A stretch of 48,462 nucleotides of DNA from Anaerolineae bacterium (GCA_026645945.1 JAPKMO010000024.1:1-48462); one strand, 5' to 3'; counted from the stretch's first letter, positions 24,023 through 38,419 are shown. Notes: generated by a model not told the origin, from the sequence alone. Numbers and translations are program-made.

Positions 24023-26818
24023 TTAACTATCCACCATAAAAGCCTGCGCGGCGCTCCACCCGCCGGTGCGCCCCCCGCCGACCGCGCGCACCCGCCAGTA
24101 GTACGTGCCGTCGTCCAGCGGGCCGAGTGTCAGCGAGAGGCCGGCAGTCGAGAAGGTTTGGAGCAAGCTGCTGAAGGCGGCATCCCGCGCCACCTGCACG
24201 TCGTAGTAAGCCGCCCACGTCACCGGACTCCAGGTCAGAGTCGGCGTGGCGGTCGTATAGCGGTGCAGGGCAGGTGCGGCGGCGGACGAATCGTGCGTGG
24301 TTGCCGCAAAAACCGGCGTGAAGTCGCTGTAGAGTGCGTTCTGCTGCAAATCGTGCGGCGGCGTGTAAGCGCGAATTTTGAAGTAGTAGGTCGTGGCGGG
24401 CTGCAAGCCGTTCACGGTATATGCCCCGGTCGCCTTGCTGGATGTGATGCCGCGATAGGAGAACGGCCCGCCTGGCGCGGCGGCGCTGTAGACCTCGTAA
24501 CCGCCGCCGTGATCGGTGTAATCAATCAGCAGCCAGCCGAGCATAATGCTGTTCTGCCAGCGTTCGACCAGATACGGCGTGCCGGGTGCGGTGGTCTGCG
24601 TCGCCAGCGAAAGCGGGTCGAGCGTCCACAGCAGGTTCTGGATGGCCGTGCCGAAGCGCAGTTTGTTATAACGCAGGTTGATGCCGGTCAGCGTCGGCAC
24701 GTTCGCCAGCCCGGCGGGTGCTTCGCCGGAAAGCTGGTTGTAGGACAGGTCGAGCCAGTCCAGTTTGGGCAGGCCGGCGAAGGTCGCCGGTATCGGCCCG
24801 CTCAGGCGGTTGACGCCCAGCAGCAGATGGGTCAGTTCCGGCAGGCTGCCCAGTTCCGGCGGCAGTTCGCCGCTCAGGTGGTTGTGCCACATCCCCACCC
24901 AGGCCAGTTTATCCAGGCTGCCCAGGCTGGCGGGCAGGCTGCCGTCCAGGTCATTGTCGTTGAGGATCAACACCGCCAGTTCGTCCAGGCCGCCGATGGT
25001 ATCCGGGATGCCGCCGGTCAAGCCGTTGTACGACAGGTCGAGCCAGTTCAGCCTGGGAAGCTGGCCGATCTGCGGCGGAATCGTGCCGCGCAGGTTGTTG
25101 GCGTTCAGCCCCAGCGAGTCCACGTGGCCGTCCCAGCAGTGGACGCCGTACCACGAACAGGGCAGCTCGGTTTGCAGCCAGCCGGTGCGGTTCGTCCACC
25201 CGCTGCCGCCCATGCCGTTATACAGCGCCTCCAGCGCCTCGCATTCGGACTTCGGGATTTCCGTTACGTCCTCGCAGACCGAATAGGGCGCATCGTTGGA
25301 AATGGTGACGGTAAAGCCGGTGGCATTGGCCGACACCACCCGGACGCTGATATTGCTGGTCGGGTCGAAAAACGTCTCGCCGACGCGCCACATCGCGCCC
25401 TCATCCCAGGGGGGAACGCCGTCGGCGTCCACCAGCCAGGCCGGCGTATCGCGCGCGGTATCCACCGCATAGATGATGACCGCATCGCCCGGCAGATGGC
25501 CGTCGTAGCCGACACGGTAGCGAGCCTCCACCGTATAATAGCGCGTGGCCGAACCCCCGACCGGCGCGCGCGCCATCAGATAGGCGTTAGCGCCAGTGGG
25601 CTGGTTCAGTCGTTCCAGGTTCAGTGTCGCGCGTGTGCCAACGGCCACCTCGTATTTACGCTCCGGCGGTATCCAACCGGCGCGGTTAAGCTGGTAGGTG
25701 ATCGTTCCCGCGCCGACACAGCCGTAAGTCGGATCTACCAGCCGGCAGTCGGCGGCGGCGTTGCTCATCACGTCCCACAGGGCGGCGTTGATGCCGTCGC
25801 TGGCGGCGGAATGCGGCAGATCAAAACCATGCCCCATCTCGTGCGCGATGATACCCTGGTGGTCGTAGCCGCCCGGCCCGATCCAGGTCATGCCGTAAAT
25901 TTTACTGGAGCCGTCTAGATACAGCGGCCAGCCGTAGCCACCCCAGGCGCAGCAGCCGATTCCGGCGTTCATCCAGAAGTTGACACCGTAAAAATTCGGG
26001 AAATATACGTCCGGGTCGGCGGCGGCGCTGCAATCGTCCCGCACCTTCCACCAGTCAATTTCGCCGTTGGCCTGCGTGTAGTAGCTTTTCGGGCGCGGCA
26101 GATTGTACCAGCCAACCACGATGCTGCCGTTGATGTTGGCCTGGTTGTAGGAAATCTGCTGCCAGTAGTGGTTGACGCCGGGGTACACGCTGCTGATCGC
26201 GCCCTCGAACCACGATTTGGGTTTGGGCGTATCCGGCACGTCGCTGTAGCGGCACAGAATCGTCACCCAGGGGCGCACCGTCGGGCCGCCTCCACCGCCG
26301 GGCAGTGCCGGAAGCTGACCGGGCGCGGCTGCCGGACGTATTGAAACCACCTGCGCCACCGGCATACCAAAAGCGAACTGCCCGTTGGCGGGCGTGCCGA
26401 AAGCCGCTTCGACCGTCACCCGCTGGCCGCGATAGGCGGCTGCGGCGGCTTCCTCGATCAGCAGCGGCGTGACCATGCCGCGCGCGTCGGTGAGCGTGTA
26501 CAGCAGGCGCGGGCGCGACGTATCGCCGGGCAGCGCGTCGCCGTTGAGCGCGCTCAAAAACCCGGTGCGGCTTTCGGTCGCCCCGGACGGCATCACGGGC
26601 GCGGATTCAGACGCCAGCGCCGGCGGGCTGAACGAAACGTCCCAGGGCGAAAAGCTGTAAGTAGTTTCAGGCGGGAGCGGCGCACCCAGCACACCGGCGG
26701 GGTCGGGGCGCGGGGGCGGTGGGGTGGCCGGCGGCGGCGATGTGTAGGCGGGATAGGTGCTAACCAGCAGCGCCGCGACCAGCAGCGCCAGAACGAGCGC
26801 GAAAAGCCGTGTTTTCAT
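24023..26818 (-). CDS. Secreted metalloprotease with LRR and fibronectin III domains
   Basis: 931 residues. A signal peptide (MKTRLFALVLALLVAALLVS) leads into a Pro-rich segment. A zinc metallopeptidase domain carries HEMGHGFDLPHS near residue 325 (HExxHxxxxxH, M6/gluzincin-like). From about 523 there is a plant-type LRR cap with LPCSWYGVHC, then about seven 24-residue leucine-rich repeats (NNLRGTIPPQIGQLPRLNWL style). Two fibronectin III-like domains end the protein (about 740-840 and 845-931). It is probably exported to digest or bind extracellular protein, with LRR and FN3 parts targeting substrate. The order protease-LRR-FN3 is unusual. The gene stands alone and the SD is weak. Confidence 0.88.
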   Translation of the reverse strand: MKTRLFALVLALLVAALLVSTYPAYTSPPPATPPPPRPDPAGVLGAPLPPETTYSFSPWDVSFSPPALASESAPVMPSGATESRTGFLSALNGDALPGDTSRPRLLYTLTDARGMVTPLLIEEAAAAAYRGQRVTVEAAFGTPANGQFAFGMPVAQVVSIRPAAAPGQLPALPGGGGGPTVRPWVTILCRYSDVPDTPKPKSWFEGAISSVYPGVNHYWQQISYNQANINGSIVVGWYNLPRPKSYYTQANGEIDWWKVRDDCSAAADPDVYFPNFYGVNFWMNAGIGCCAWGGYGWPLYLDGSSKIYGMTWIGPGGYDHQGIIAHEMGHGFDLPHSAASDGINAALWDVMSNAAADCRLVDPTYGCVGAGTITYQLNRAGWIPPERKYEVAVGTRATLNLERLNQPTGANAYLMARAPVGGSATRYYTVEARYRVGYDGHLPGDAVIIYAVDTARDTPAWLVDADGVPPWDEGAMWRVGETFFDPTSNISVRVVSANATGFTVTISNDAPYSVCEDVTEIPKSECEALEALYNGMGGSGWTNRTGWLQTELPCSWYGVHCWDGHVDSLGLNANNLRGTIPPQIGQLPRLNWLDLSYNGLTGGIPDTIGGLDELAVLILNDNDLDGSLPASLGSLDKLAWVGMWHNHLSGELPPELGSLPELTHLLLGVNRLSGPIPATFAGLPKLDWLDLSYNQLSGEAPAGLANVPTLTGINLRYNKLRFGTAIQNLLWTLDPLSLATQTTAPGTPYLVERWQNSIMLGWLLIDYTDHGGGYEVYSAAAPGGPFSYRGITSSKATGAYTVNGLQPATTYYFKIRAYTPPHDLQQNALYSDFTPVFAATTHDSSAAAPALHRYTTATPTLTWSPVTWAAYYDVQVARDAAFSSLLQTFSTAGLSLTLGPLDDGTYYWRVRAVGGGRTGGWSAAQAFMVDS

Positions 26819-26924
26819 GATGAAATGCTCTCATGTTTTATTAATCTTCACTTCTCCATCGTAGCATGAGGCATGAAGGTAGAGCGTTGTCCTTCATGAA
26901 AAATTCGGTTTTCGGCGCGTTTCT

Positions 26925-29735
<2,811 letters not shown>

Positions 29736-29741
29736 AGGATT

Positions 29742-29747
29742 ATTATA
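29742..29747 (-). promoter_or_regulatory. Probable -10 box of a leaderless priA transcript
   Basis: A perfect TATAAT on the minus strand is separated from the priA ATG by exactly 6 bp, so transcription would begin at or next to the start codon. No SD lies in between. The -35 region is poor (TTTTCC-like at about 18 bp). Confidence 0.55.
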
Positions 29748-29776
29748 GCACAGACGTTCGCGCAGGGAAAATCCAA

Positions 29777-29851
29777 ACGCCTCCGGGTGGAGGCGTCTGG
29801 AATTCGGGGCAGCCTGTCTGGTTTGAGGTGGGGGATCTCATCAACCAGACA
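29777..29851. terminator. Two hairpins between the PAS-sensor end and priA
   Basis: ACGCCTCC/GGAGGCGT (29777-29784/29789-29796) has a GGGT loop. TGTCTGGTTTGA/TCAACCAGACA (29816-29827/29841-29851) has one bulged T. Both follow the 3' end of the minus-strand sensor gene, so they may end its transcript, but neither has a T tract. Confidence 0.4.
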
Positions 29852-29896
29852 CGCCCTACTATAACAGCAAATGGCCGTCCTTCATGTACGGGAACC

Positions 29897-31381
29897 CTAC
29901 GGTTGGGCTACGGAGGCGGGACTGCCGATTATCAGCGGAGTCATCAGGACGGAAGCCGATACCTGATCGGCTGCCCCCAGGCGTTTGTGCGTTTTGCGGC
30001 TCGCCTCGATCTGCTCCGGCGTGCGGTTGAGCAGCATCGCCTGGCCGGTTTGCAGCACCTGGGTAATCCAAGCGGAAGGGCTGAGCGTGCCGGGCGGCTG
30101 GTTCCAGAACTGCCCCATATCGTACATAACCGGAAAGGAAATCGTCTGCGTATCGGGGTCGTGGAGCGCCACGTAAAATACGTCCAGCGGCAGCAGCGTT
30201 TGCAGCTTTTCCAGCACGCGCCTGAGGGTGCTGCTTAAATCGGTTACAGCAGAGATGTCGCGGGCGATCTTGTTGAGCGCGGCCAGTTGGACGGCTTTGT
30301 TTTCCAGCTCTTGGTTCAGCCTGAGGATGGCCTCTTTGGCCCGGACGTTCTGAGTAATATCCTGGGCCGAACCATAAAAACGAACCGGGCGGTTATCGGT
30401 CTCGCTGCGTTCCACCCGGCGTTCGACATGCACCCAGCGGATTTCGCCGCTTTTGGTGACGATTCGATAATCGCCGGGTGTTGGCTGCCCCTGGGCGGTC
30501 TGCTGCACGTGGCGGCGGACCTTCTCCATGTCATCGGGATGGTAGAGTCTGAAGGTGGTGTTCGTCTCCTCCCACTCGTAACCCGTCACCCGTTTGAACG
30601 ACTCGCCGGTGATCCAGACTGGAATAGTGCCGCCGTCCGGTTCGATGTCGTATGCATAAGCGAAATCGGAGATCATCTCGCCGATGACGCGATACCGTTT
30701 TTCGCTTTCTTTAAGCGCCGCTTCCGTTTTCTCGCGTTCGGCAATCTGCATCTCCAGTTCCCGGTTGCGCTGGCGCAGCAGGTGTTCGCTGCGCTGGATG
30801 CGCGCGTAGCCGGTGCGAACGAGGCGCGCCCCCGACCCCAGCAGCACCCCCACCGCCCCGAACAGTGCCACCTGCTGGAAAAAACGATCTACCAGGGACA
30901 GCGAAATCGTGTGCAGCGGCAGAAAACCCCGGTTTTCGCCTGCCAGCAAAACCACCAGACTGAGGATGCTGAGGCCGGTCGTCAGGATAACGGCGCGTTC
31001 AGAAAACAAAACCGCCGAATAAATGATGACGATGGCATAGGTGCTGATGATAGCGTTGCGGAGGCCGTTCTGGCTGAACGAGGCGATGGTGACAACCAAC
31101 CACAGGCCGGCGAGAAACAAAACTTGCGCCATCCGATGGCGGTTGACGCGCATCAGGAAATAACAGAACAGCAGGATGAACAGCAGCACAGGCACAAAAA
31201 TATACTGTGCTGCCGAGGGCGAAAACAGCGATAAAACAGCCGCGATGCCGATCAACAGCAGCAGCGTATAATGCAGCACACCAAAGGCAAACGTCTGGTA
31301 TTCATCATCCGGGGAAATGGGCGGCGCCAGCAGACGCCTGAAACGGTCGAAGATGATGGGCGGAGGCTTGTCAGTTGCCAT
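29897..31381 (-). CDS. Membrane PAS/GAF sensor protein, GAF truncated and no output domain
   Basis: 494 residues. Six hydrophobic segments (about 35-190) are followed by a coiled coil (LLRQRNRELEMQIAEREKTE), then a PAS domain with its PAC tail (YRIVTKSGEIRWVHVERRVE, GSAQDITQNV), a second coiled coil and a GAF domain beginning KIARDISAVTDLSSTLRRV. The GAF stops early: after TPLIIGS, where a typical GAF continues with IGVLSVQS, the frame reads PASVAQP and ends. No histidine kinase, GGDEF, EAL or PP2C domain follows in any frame downstream. A 3' truncation by deletion is likely; a partner-dependent sensor is less likely. SD GAGG precedes the ATG. Confidence 0.85.
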   Translation of the reverse strand: MATDKPPPIIFDRFRRLLAPPISPDDEYQTFAFGVLHYTLLLLIGIAAVLSLFSPSAAQYIFVPVLLFILLFCYFLMRVNRHRMAQVLFLAGLWLVVTIASFSQNGLRNAIISTYAIVIIYSAVLFSERAVILTTGLSILSLVVLLAGENRGFLPLHTISLSLVDRFFQQVALFGAVGVLLGSGARLVRTGYARIQRSEHLLRQRNRELEMQIAEREKTEAALKESEKRYRVIGEMISDFAYAYDIEPDGGTIPVWITGESFKRVTGYEWEETNTTFRLYHPDDMEKVRRHVQQTAQGQPTPGDYRIVTKSGEIRWVHVERRVERSETDNRPVRFYGSAQDITQNVRAKEAILRLNQELENKAVQLAALNKIARDISAVTDLSSTLRRVLEKLQTLLPLDVFYVALHDPDTQTISFPVMYDMGQFWNQPPGTLSPSAWITQVLQTGQAMLLNRTPEQIEASRKTHKRLGAADQVSASVLMTPLIIGSPASVAQP

Positions 31382-31433
31382 AAGGCCTCTTGTTCGTTAC
31401 AGGCTGCCGGAAGCATCAATGGTTATCAACCCG

Positions 31434-31456
31434 CAAAGGGCCGGTGAAGCCCTTTG
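31434..31456. other. Leader-region hairpin before the PAS sensor gene
   Basis: CAAAGGGC/GCCCTTTG (31434-31441/31449-31456) is a perfect 8-bp stem with a 7-nt loop in the 277-bp gap between holA and the sensor gene. On the minus strand a TATAAT box lies upstream near 31485-31490, so the hairpin would fall in the sensor mRNA leader. No known riboswitch pattern was recognised. Confidence 0.4.
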
Positions 31457-31658
31457 GGTGTTTAATTCGTAAACATCAATAATCATTATATGACCAAACC
31501 GGCTCAGGACACCTTCGACCGTTAAGGCTTTTATTTTATCGGGCCAAAAATTTATGAATCCTATGCGGTTACGCGCGTAAAAAAGCGGTTGTTTATCCGC
31601 GCCGGCAGGCGAATACAACCACTTGTTCAGCCTTCAAGGCGATATTCGGACAAAATTT

Positions 31659-32642
31659 TTACGTCCCCAGGCCGGCCACCAGCAGGTCAAGCGCCAGCCC
31701 CGGCGCGATGCGCCCGGTTTTCATGCGGATGTCGGTTTCCAGCAGGCGGCGGTAAATCTGTTCAAGCTGTTCCAGCGAAAACGCCCGCGACTGGACGGCC
31801 AGCTTTTGCGCCACGAAGCGGTGCAGTTTGAGCGCGTCGGCCATCTGCCCCGGCGGCCCGCCCGCCGCCAGATATTCTTTAGCCGTCAGCAGCAGCCGGA
31901 ACTGCCGCACGATCATCCCATACAGGCGGAACGGGTCTTCATCCTGTTCGTCCAGCAGCAGGCGCAGCAGCCTGAGGGCCGCCTCGGCGCGGCCTTCGGC
32001 CATCGCGTCCACCATGTCGAACACGCGCGCCTCGGCCACCCAGGCGGTCAGCAGCGCCACGTCATCTTCGTTGATCGGGCGCGCGCCGTCCACATAGCTT
32101 GCCAGTTTGACCAGTTCGTTATCGGCGCGGCGCAGGTCGTTCTGCGTGACCGCCGCCAGCGCCACCGCTGCCGCCGGTTCGATGTCCACGCCGTAATTTT
32201 CCCGTGCCTGGCGGATAATCCAGCCGGTGGCGTCTTTGGGGGCGGCGAACAGTTTTTCGTAGCCGTTGGGCAGCGTTTTCGCCAATTTGATGAAGCGGTT
32301 GGTTTCTGTCAGCGGCTGGCGCTCCACAAAAACCAGCCGCGCCCATTCCGGCAGCGCCGGCAGCGCCTCGGCCAGCCGCTCCGCCGCCTGTTTGCCGGTT
32401 TCGCCCGCCCCTTTGCGGGTAATCCACGACAGCATCCCCTTAACGATCACCAGCCGTTTGTCGGCCAGGAAGGGATACGAACACACAGCGTTGATGACCT
32501 CCGGCGCGCTGGCGGTCTGGCCGTCGAACTCGCCGGTGTTCAGGTCGTCGCCCATCTTCGCCCGCAGGTTGGCGACCTCCTGCTCCAGGCTGAAGTCATC
32601 ATCGCCATGCAGGATGTAAAAGGTCTTGGCCGGTTTGGACAT
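31659..32642 (-). CDS. holA: DNA polymerase III delta subunit
   Basis: 327 residues, family-typical length. It starts KTFYILHGDDDFSLEQEVAN, as HolA proteins do, with no true Walker A, followed by GEFDGQTASAPEVINAVCSY and PFLADKRLVIVKG for the clamp-opening region. The C-terminal collar domain holds LLLDEQDEDPFRLYGMIVRQ. Delta binds and opens the beta clamp within the DnaX complex. It lies 12 bp after the DUF6391-like gene on the same strand and lacks a clear SD, so translational coupling is likely. Confidence 0.93.
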   Translation of the reverse strand: MSKPAKTFYILHGDDDFSLEQEVANLRAKMGDDLNTGEFDGQTASAPEVINAVCSYPFLADKRLVIVKGMLSWITRKGAGETGKQAAERLAEALPALPEWARLVFVERQPLTETNRFIKLAKTLPNGYEKLFAAPKDATGWIIRQARENYGVDIEPAAAVALAAVTQNDLRRADNELVKLASYVDGARPINEDDVALLTAWVAEARVFDMVDAMAEGRAEAALRLLRLLLDEQDEDPFRLYGMIVRQFRLLLTAKEYLAAGGPPGQMADALKLHRFVAQKLAVQSRAFSLEQLEQIYRRLLETDIRMKTGRIAPGLALDLLVAGLGT

Positions 32643-32654
32643 AGGCGCAGCCGG

Positions 32655-33197
32655 TCAGCTGGACTGCGTTTCGACCCGGTGAACAGTCAGCGGATGGTCG
32701 CTGATCGGCAGTTTGATCTCACTGCGGCTGATGCCCAGCACTTCCAGGTCGCCGGGGTCGCCCTCGGTGGTGAAGTATTTTTGCAGCGACAGCCCCAACG
32801 GCTGCGAATACAGGATGACGCCCATCATCAAAACCATCACCAGCGGCATCCGGTTGAACGAGTCGCGCCGGTTGGCCCCGCTCAAACCCGCCAGCCCGAC
32901 CAGGGTGGCGAGCAGGCTGGTCGTCACCAGGTTTGTGCCGCAGTTGGGATGAACGGCCAGGTTATGCTCGCCGGCGCGCATCCGGCCCAGCGCCTCGCGG
33001 ACGGCGCGTTCGACGGCCTCGGTCGGCACGTCGCCCAGCAGCACGAATCCCGTATCGGAACTGCGCCCGGACAGGCGGTACTGATGCCGGGACAGCAGAT
33101 GAATAGTGGCGTGTTCCAAGCCATGATTACGCCGCGTGCGGCGAACGTAGGGCAGGTTCAAAAACGGGCGCGCCAGAACTGCCAGTTGCGCTAACAT
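32655..33197 (-). CDS. DUF6391-like membrane protein
   Basis: About 180 residues from the ATG at 33197, which has the SD GAGGTG; an upstream in-frame start at 33239 has none. The conserved opening RRTRRNHGLEHATIHLLS resembles DUF6391 proteins of Cyanobacteria and Chloroflexota, and HPNCGTN in the middle is a second conserved patch. Two hydrophobic segments follow (TSLLATLVGLAGLSG and MPLVMVLMMGVILYS). His, Glu, Asn and Cys in these patches could bind metal, but no activity is known. It is probably co-transcribed with holA. Confidence 0.72.
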   Translation of the reverse strand: MLAQLAVLARPFLNLPYVRRTRRNHGLEHATIHLLSRHQYRLSGRSSDTGFVLLGDVPTEAVERAVREALGRMRAGEHNLAVHPNCGTNLVTTSLLATLVGLAGLSGANRRDSFNRMPLVMVLMMGVILYSQPLGLSLQKYFTTEGDPGDLEVLGISRSEIKLPISDHPLTVHRVETQSS

Positions 33198-33354
33198 TAC
33201 CACACACCTCGACCAACTTCGGTTGAATATGATTCGCACTTTAACACGTTTACGCAGCGCCCGCCATGCCCAAACGCCTTTTTTCGGCTACAATACAGAT
33301 TGAGATTGCCAGCGAGACGGGTTCGCCCGCTCGTGCCTGTTAAGGAAACGTCTC

Positions 33355-35856
33355 ATGCCTCGTAACCCAATGTTGTTGATTTTCGGCCTGCTGCTGGCGA
33401 TGATGGCCGGGCTGCCGGCGGCAGCGCAAACCGAAACGCCCATCACGCTCGGCGAAACCGTCACCGGGACGCTCACCCTTCAATCGCCCTCTGCCGCCTA
33501 TCGTTTTGAGGGGCGCGCCGACGACGTGCTAACCATCACGCTGGAGTCGGATGACTTCGACGCCTTTCTGACGCTGCTGGGGCCGGATGGCACGGAACTG
33601 AGCAGCGATGACGACAGCGCGGGCGGCCAGGATGCCCGCATCGCCGCGTTTGTGCTGCCCGTCAACGGGGTTTATACCATCCTGGTGGACAGCTACAACC
33701 GCATCTCCACCGGCAGCTACCGGCTAACGCTGGCCGGCGTTTCGGCCTCGCCCAGCCCAGCGCCGACCGCCACCCTGACGCCGACGACTGCGCCGCAGCC
33801 GGGGGAAGCGCAGCGCATCCAGGCCGGAGACAGCCTTTCCGGCGCGCTCACTCGCGAAATGCCATCGGCGGCTTTTGTTTTCTCCGGCAGCGCGGGCGAA
33901 GTTTTCACCATCACCCTGACTTCGGACGATTTCGACGCTTTCCTGACGCTGCAAGACGCCGCCGGGAACGTGCTGGCGACCGATGACGACCGCGCCGGAA
34001 ATTTTAATGCCCGCATTGAAGCATTCGCCCTGCCCGCCGACGGCGGCTATACCATCATCGCCGGCAGTTATAACGGCGCCGGCGTGGGGGACTTCACGCT
34101 GACGCTGGCGCGCGCGGAGGTTCAGACCAGCCCGACCCCGACTGCCGCGCTGCCCACACCCGCAGCCCCCGGCTCGCGGCTGGAAATCGGCGCGACGGCG
34201 GCGGGGACGCTCACATCCGCCGGCCCGGTTGAGCGGTACACATTTGAAGGCCGCGCCGGCCTGGTCGTGAGCATCACACTGGTTTCCACCGATTTTGACG
34301 CCTATTTAACCCTCGAAAATGCCGAAGGGGTTGCGCTGGCCGCCGACGATGACAGCGCGGGCGGGAGCAACGCGCGCATCGCGGCCTTTGCGCTGCCGGC
34401 GGACGGCCTGTATACCATCGTCGCAGGCAGTTACACCAATATGGGCGTCGGGGACTTCACGCTGACGCTGGAGGCGCTCGAAGGCCCGACGCCGACGCCG
34501 ACCGAGACGCCGGTCGCGCCGGATACCCCCACACCGACCGGGACGGTCGAACCGGACATCACCCCCACCCCGGTCGAACCCACACAAACCGGGCCGATCA
34601 TGCCGGAACCCGCCGGCATCATTATTGTTGACGAGGCCGTCACCGACGCGCTGACGGAAGAAGCGCGTTCGGCGGCTTATACGCTGGAAGGCCGCGCCGG
34701 GGAAATTGTGAGCATCAAACTCATGTCCAATGATTTTGACGCTTTCCTGCGTGTGCTTGACCCCTCCGGCCTGGAACTGGCGCATGATGACGACAGCGGC
34801 AGCGGGCTGAACGCGCTTATCCCCTTGCTGCGGCTGCCCGCCGACGGTCTTTATACCGTCGTGGTCGAAAGCCTGGGCGGCGACACCGGGGAATATACGC
34901 TGGAAGTCAGCGCCGCCGCCGTCCGGCCAGTTGAATACGGGCAGACGGTCGAAAGCGCGCTGCTGCCCGGCGAGGGCGCGGCGATTTACCGCTTCCGGGG
35001 GCAGGCCGGCGATGTTATCACCATCAGCGCCGAATCAAGCGCCTTTGATGTTTACCTGTCGCTGCTCCAGCCAGACGCGGCCAACCTGCCGCTGGCAGAG
35101 GATGACGACAGCGGCGGCAGCCGCAACGCCCTGATCGGCCTGTACACGCTGGCCGATGCTGGCGATTATTTTATCGTCGTCCGCAGCTATGATGATCGCA
35201 GCGGGATATATGTGCTGCGTTTGCAGCGCGCTGTGCTGACGCCGATCACCTATGGGGACGTGGCGCTGGGCGAGTTTTCATCGGAAACGCGCGCCCTGTA
35301 TTACAGTTTCGATGGGCAGCGTGGGGATGTTATCAACATCCGGGTGAACAGCGGCGGCACGCTGGATACGCTGCTGTCTCTGCGCGGCCCGGATAACGCC
35401 GAAGTCGCTTTTGACGATGACGGCGGCAGCGGCTTCGACCCGGAAGTGAACCGGCAGGTGCTGGCCCAGGATGGCCGTTATACCCTGCTGATTAAACCAT
35501 TCCTGCCGGACGATACCGGGCGCGTGACCGTGACCGTCCAGCGGGAGCTGCTGCGTTCGCTCAACCAGGGGGCGCAGCGCATCCAGCTAAACGAAAAACG
35601 CCCGGCGGACGTGCTGACCTTCACCGGTGTGGAGAGCCAGCGCGTGCGGCTGGCGGTACGCATCCTGGCGGACGCTAACAGCGCGCCGGTTATCACCGTT
35701 TCGCAGGGCGGGGTCACGCTGGCGACGGCGGATGCCACCCAGGTTTCTGCGCTGACGTTGGAGTTTATCGTGCCGTCAGCCGGGCTGGTCAGCATCCAGG
35801 TCAGCGACGCGAATTTTTCCCGTGTGACGCTGGAACTGGCGCTGGAAGAGGAATAA
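33355..35856 (+). CDS. Large secreted protein with tandem PPC domains
   Basis: 833 residues with a signal peptide ending AAAQTE. The body consists of about six repeats of a bacterial pre-peptidase C-terminal (PPC) beta-sandwich. Each has a YxFEGRAGDVxTI strand, a DDFDAFLTLL strand, an Asp-rich DDDSAGG turn that could bind calcium, and a GxYTIVAxSY strand. Pro/Thr-rich linkers (TPTPTETPVAPDTPTPT) separate the first four from the rest, and a different beta domain ends the protein. No protease domain is present, although PPC is usually an accessory to one. It is likely a surface or matrix adhesin. SD AAGGAA precedes the ATG and a TACAAT -10-like box lies at 33289-33294. Confidence 0.88.
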   Translation: MPRNPMLLIFGLLLAMMAGLPAAAQTETPITLGETVTGTLTLQSPSAAYRFEGRADDVLTITLESDDFDAFLTLLGPDGTELSSDDDSAGGQDARIAAFVLPVNGVYTILVDSYNRISTGSYRLTLAGVSASPSPAPTATLTPTTAPQPGEAQRIQAGDSLSGALTREMPSAAFVFSGSAGEVFTITLTSDDFDAFLTLQDAAGNVLATDDDRAGNFNARIEAFALPADGGYTIIAGSYNGAGVGDFTLTLARAEVQTSPTPTAALPTPAAPGSRLEIGATAAGTLTSAGPVERYTFEGRAGLVVSITLVSTDFDAYLTLENAEGVALAADDDSAGGSNARIAAFALPADGLYTIVAGSYTNMGVGDFTLTLEALEGPTPTPTETPVAPDTPTPTGTVEPDITPTPVEPTQTGPIMPEPAGIIIVDEAVTDALTEEARSAAYTLEGRAGEIVSIKLMSNDFDAFLRVLDPSGLELAHDDDSGSGLNALIPLLRLPADGLYTVVVESLGGDTGEYTLEVSAAAVRPVEYGQTVESALLPGEGAAIYRFRGQAGDVITISAESSAFDVYLSLLQPDAANLPLAEDDDSGGSRNALIGLYTLADAGDYFIVVRSYDDRSGIYVLRLQRAVLTPITYGDVALGEFSSETRALYYSFDGQRGDVINIRVNSGGTLDTLLSLRGPDNAEVAFDDDGGSGFDPEVNRQVLAQDGRYTLLIKPFLPDDTGRVTVTVQRELLRSLNQGAQRIQLNEKRPADVLTFTGVESQRVRLAVRILADANSAPVITVSQGGVTLATADATQVSALTLEFIVPSAGLVSIQVSDANFSRVTLELALEEE

Positions 35857-35881
35857 CTTCAGACGGGCGAATCACCACCCC

Positions 35882-35915
35882 TAGGGGCGGGTTTAAAAAT
35901 CCGAACCCGCCCCTA
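35882..35915. terminator. 12-bp perfect hairpin between convergent genes
   Basis: TAGGGGCGGGTT (35882-35893) pairs perfectly with AACCCGCCCCTA (35904-35915) around a 10-nt loop. It sits between the ends of the PPC-protein and phosphofructokinase genes and probably acts as a two-way terminator. A relative with the GGGGCGGGTTT core occurs at 40060-40087, so it is also a dispersed repeat. Confidence 0.65.
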
Positions 35916-35927
35916 CAGAAGCGCGTT

Positions 35928-37076
<1,149 letters not shown>

Positions 37077-37318
37077 GGTTTTTTCACCTTAAAATCGTTA
37101 ATTTGTGCAATGTGTGGGCGTGATTATCTCACGACCTTCGATATTACCACAGCTTGCCGCCTTCGCCCACAATATCGCGGACAAAACTCACGCCATAGAC
37201 GGTACATGCGGCGTCCCCCAGGCCGTTTTTTCGTGGTATACTGTTGCAAAATAGCCGCAGATTTCTTCCTGCGATTTTTCAAAAAACACCCCGTCAGCAA
37301 ACGGAAAGGAAACCCATC
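37077..37318. promoter_or_regulatory. Shared control region of pfp and fbaB
   Basis: The 242-bp gap lies between divergent glycolytic genes. A TATACT -10-like box at 37237-37242 would give fbaB a leader of about 70 nt containing GCCGCAGATTTCTTCCTGCG, which can fold weakly. The SD AAAGGAAA lies just before the fbaB ATG. No clear operator palindrome was found. Confidence 0.4.

Positions 37319-38419
<1,101 letters not shown>

Noticed and set aside
24158..25918. 586-residue plus-strand open frame
   Set aside because: It is antisense to the metalloprotease-LRR gene, low in complexity and has no recognisable domain.
31382..31500. Possible c-di-GMP riboswitch ahead of the sensor gene
   Set aside because: Only one hairpin is seen and the conserved GEMM core could not be found.
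31397..31618. 73-residue minus-strand open frame between holA and the PAS sensor
   Set aside because: It has no SD, no family likeness, and overlaps a promoter-like TATAAT and a leader hairpin.
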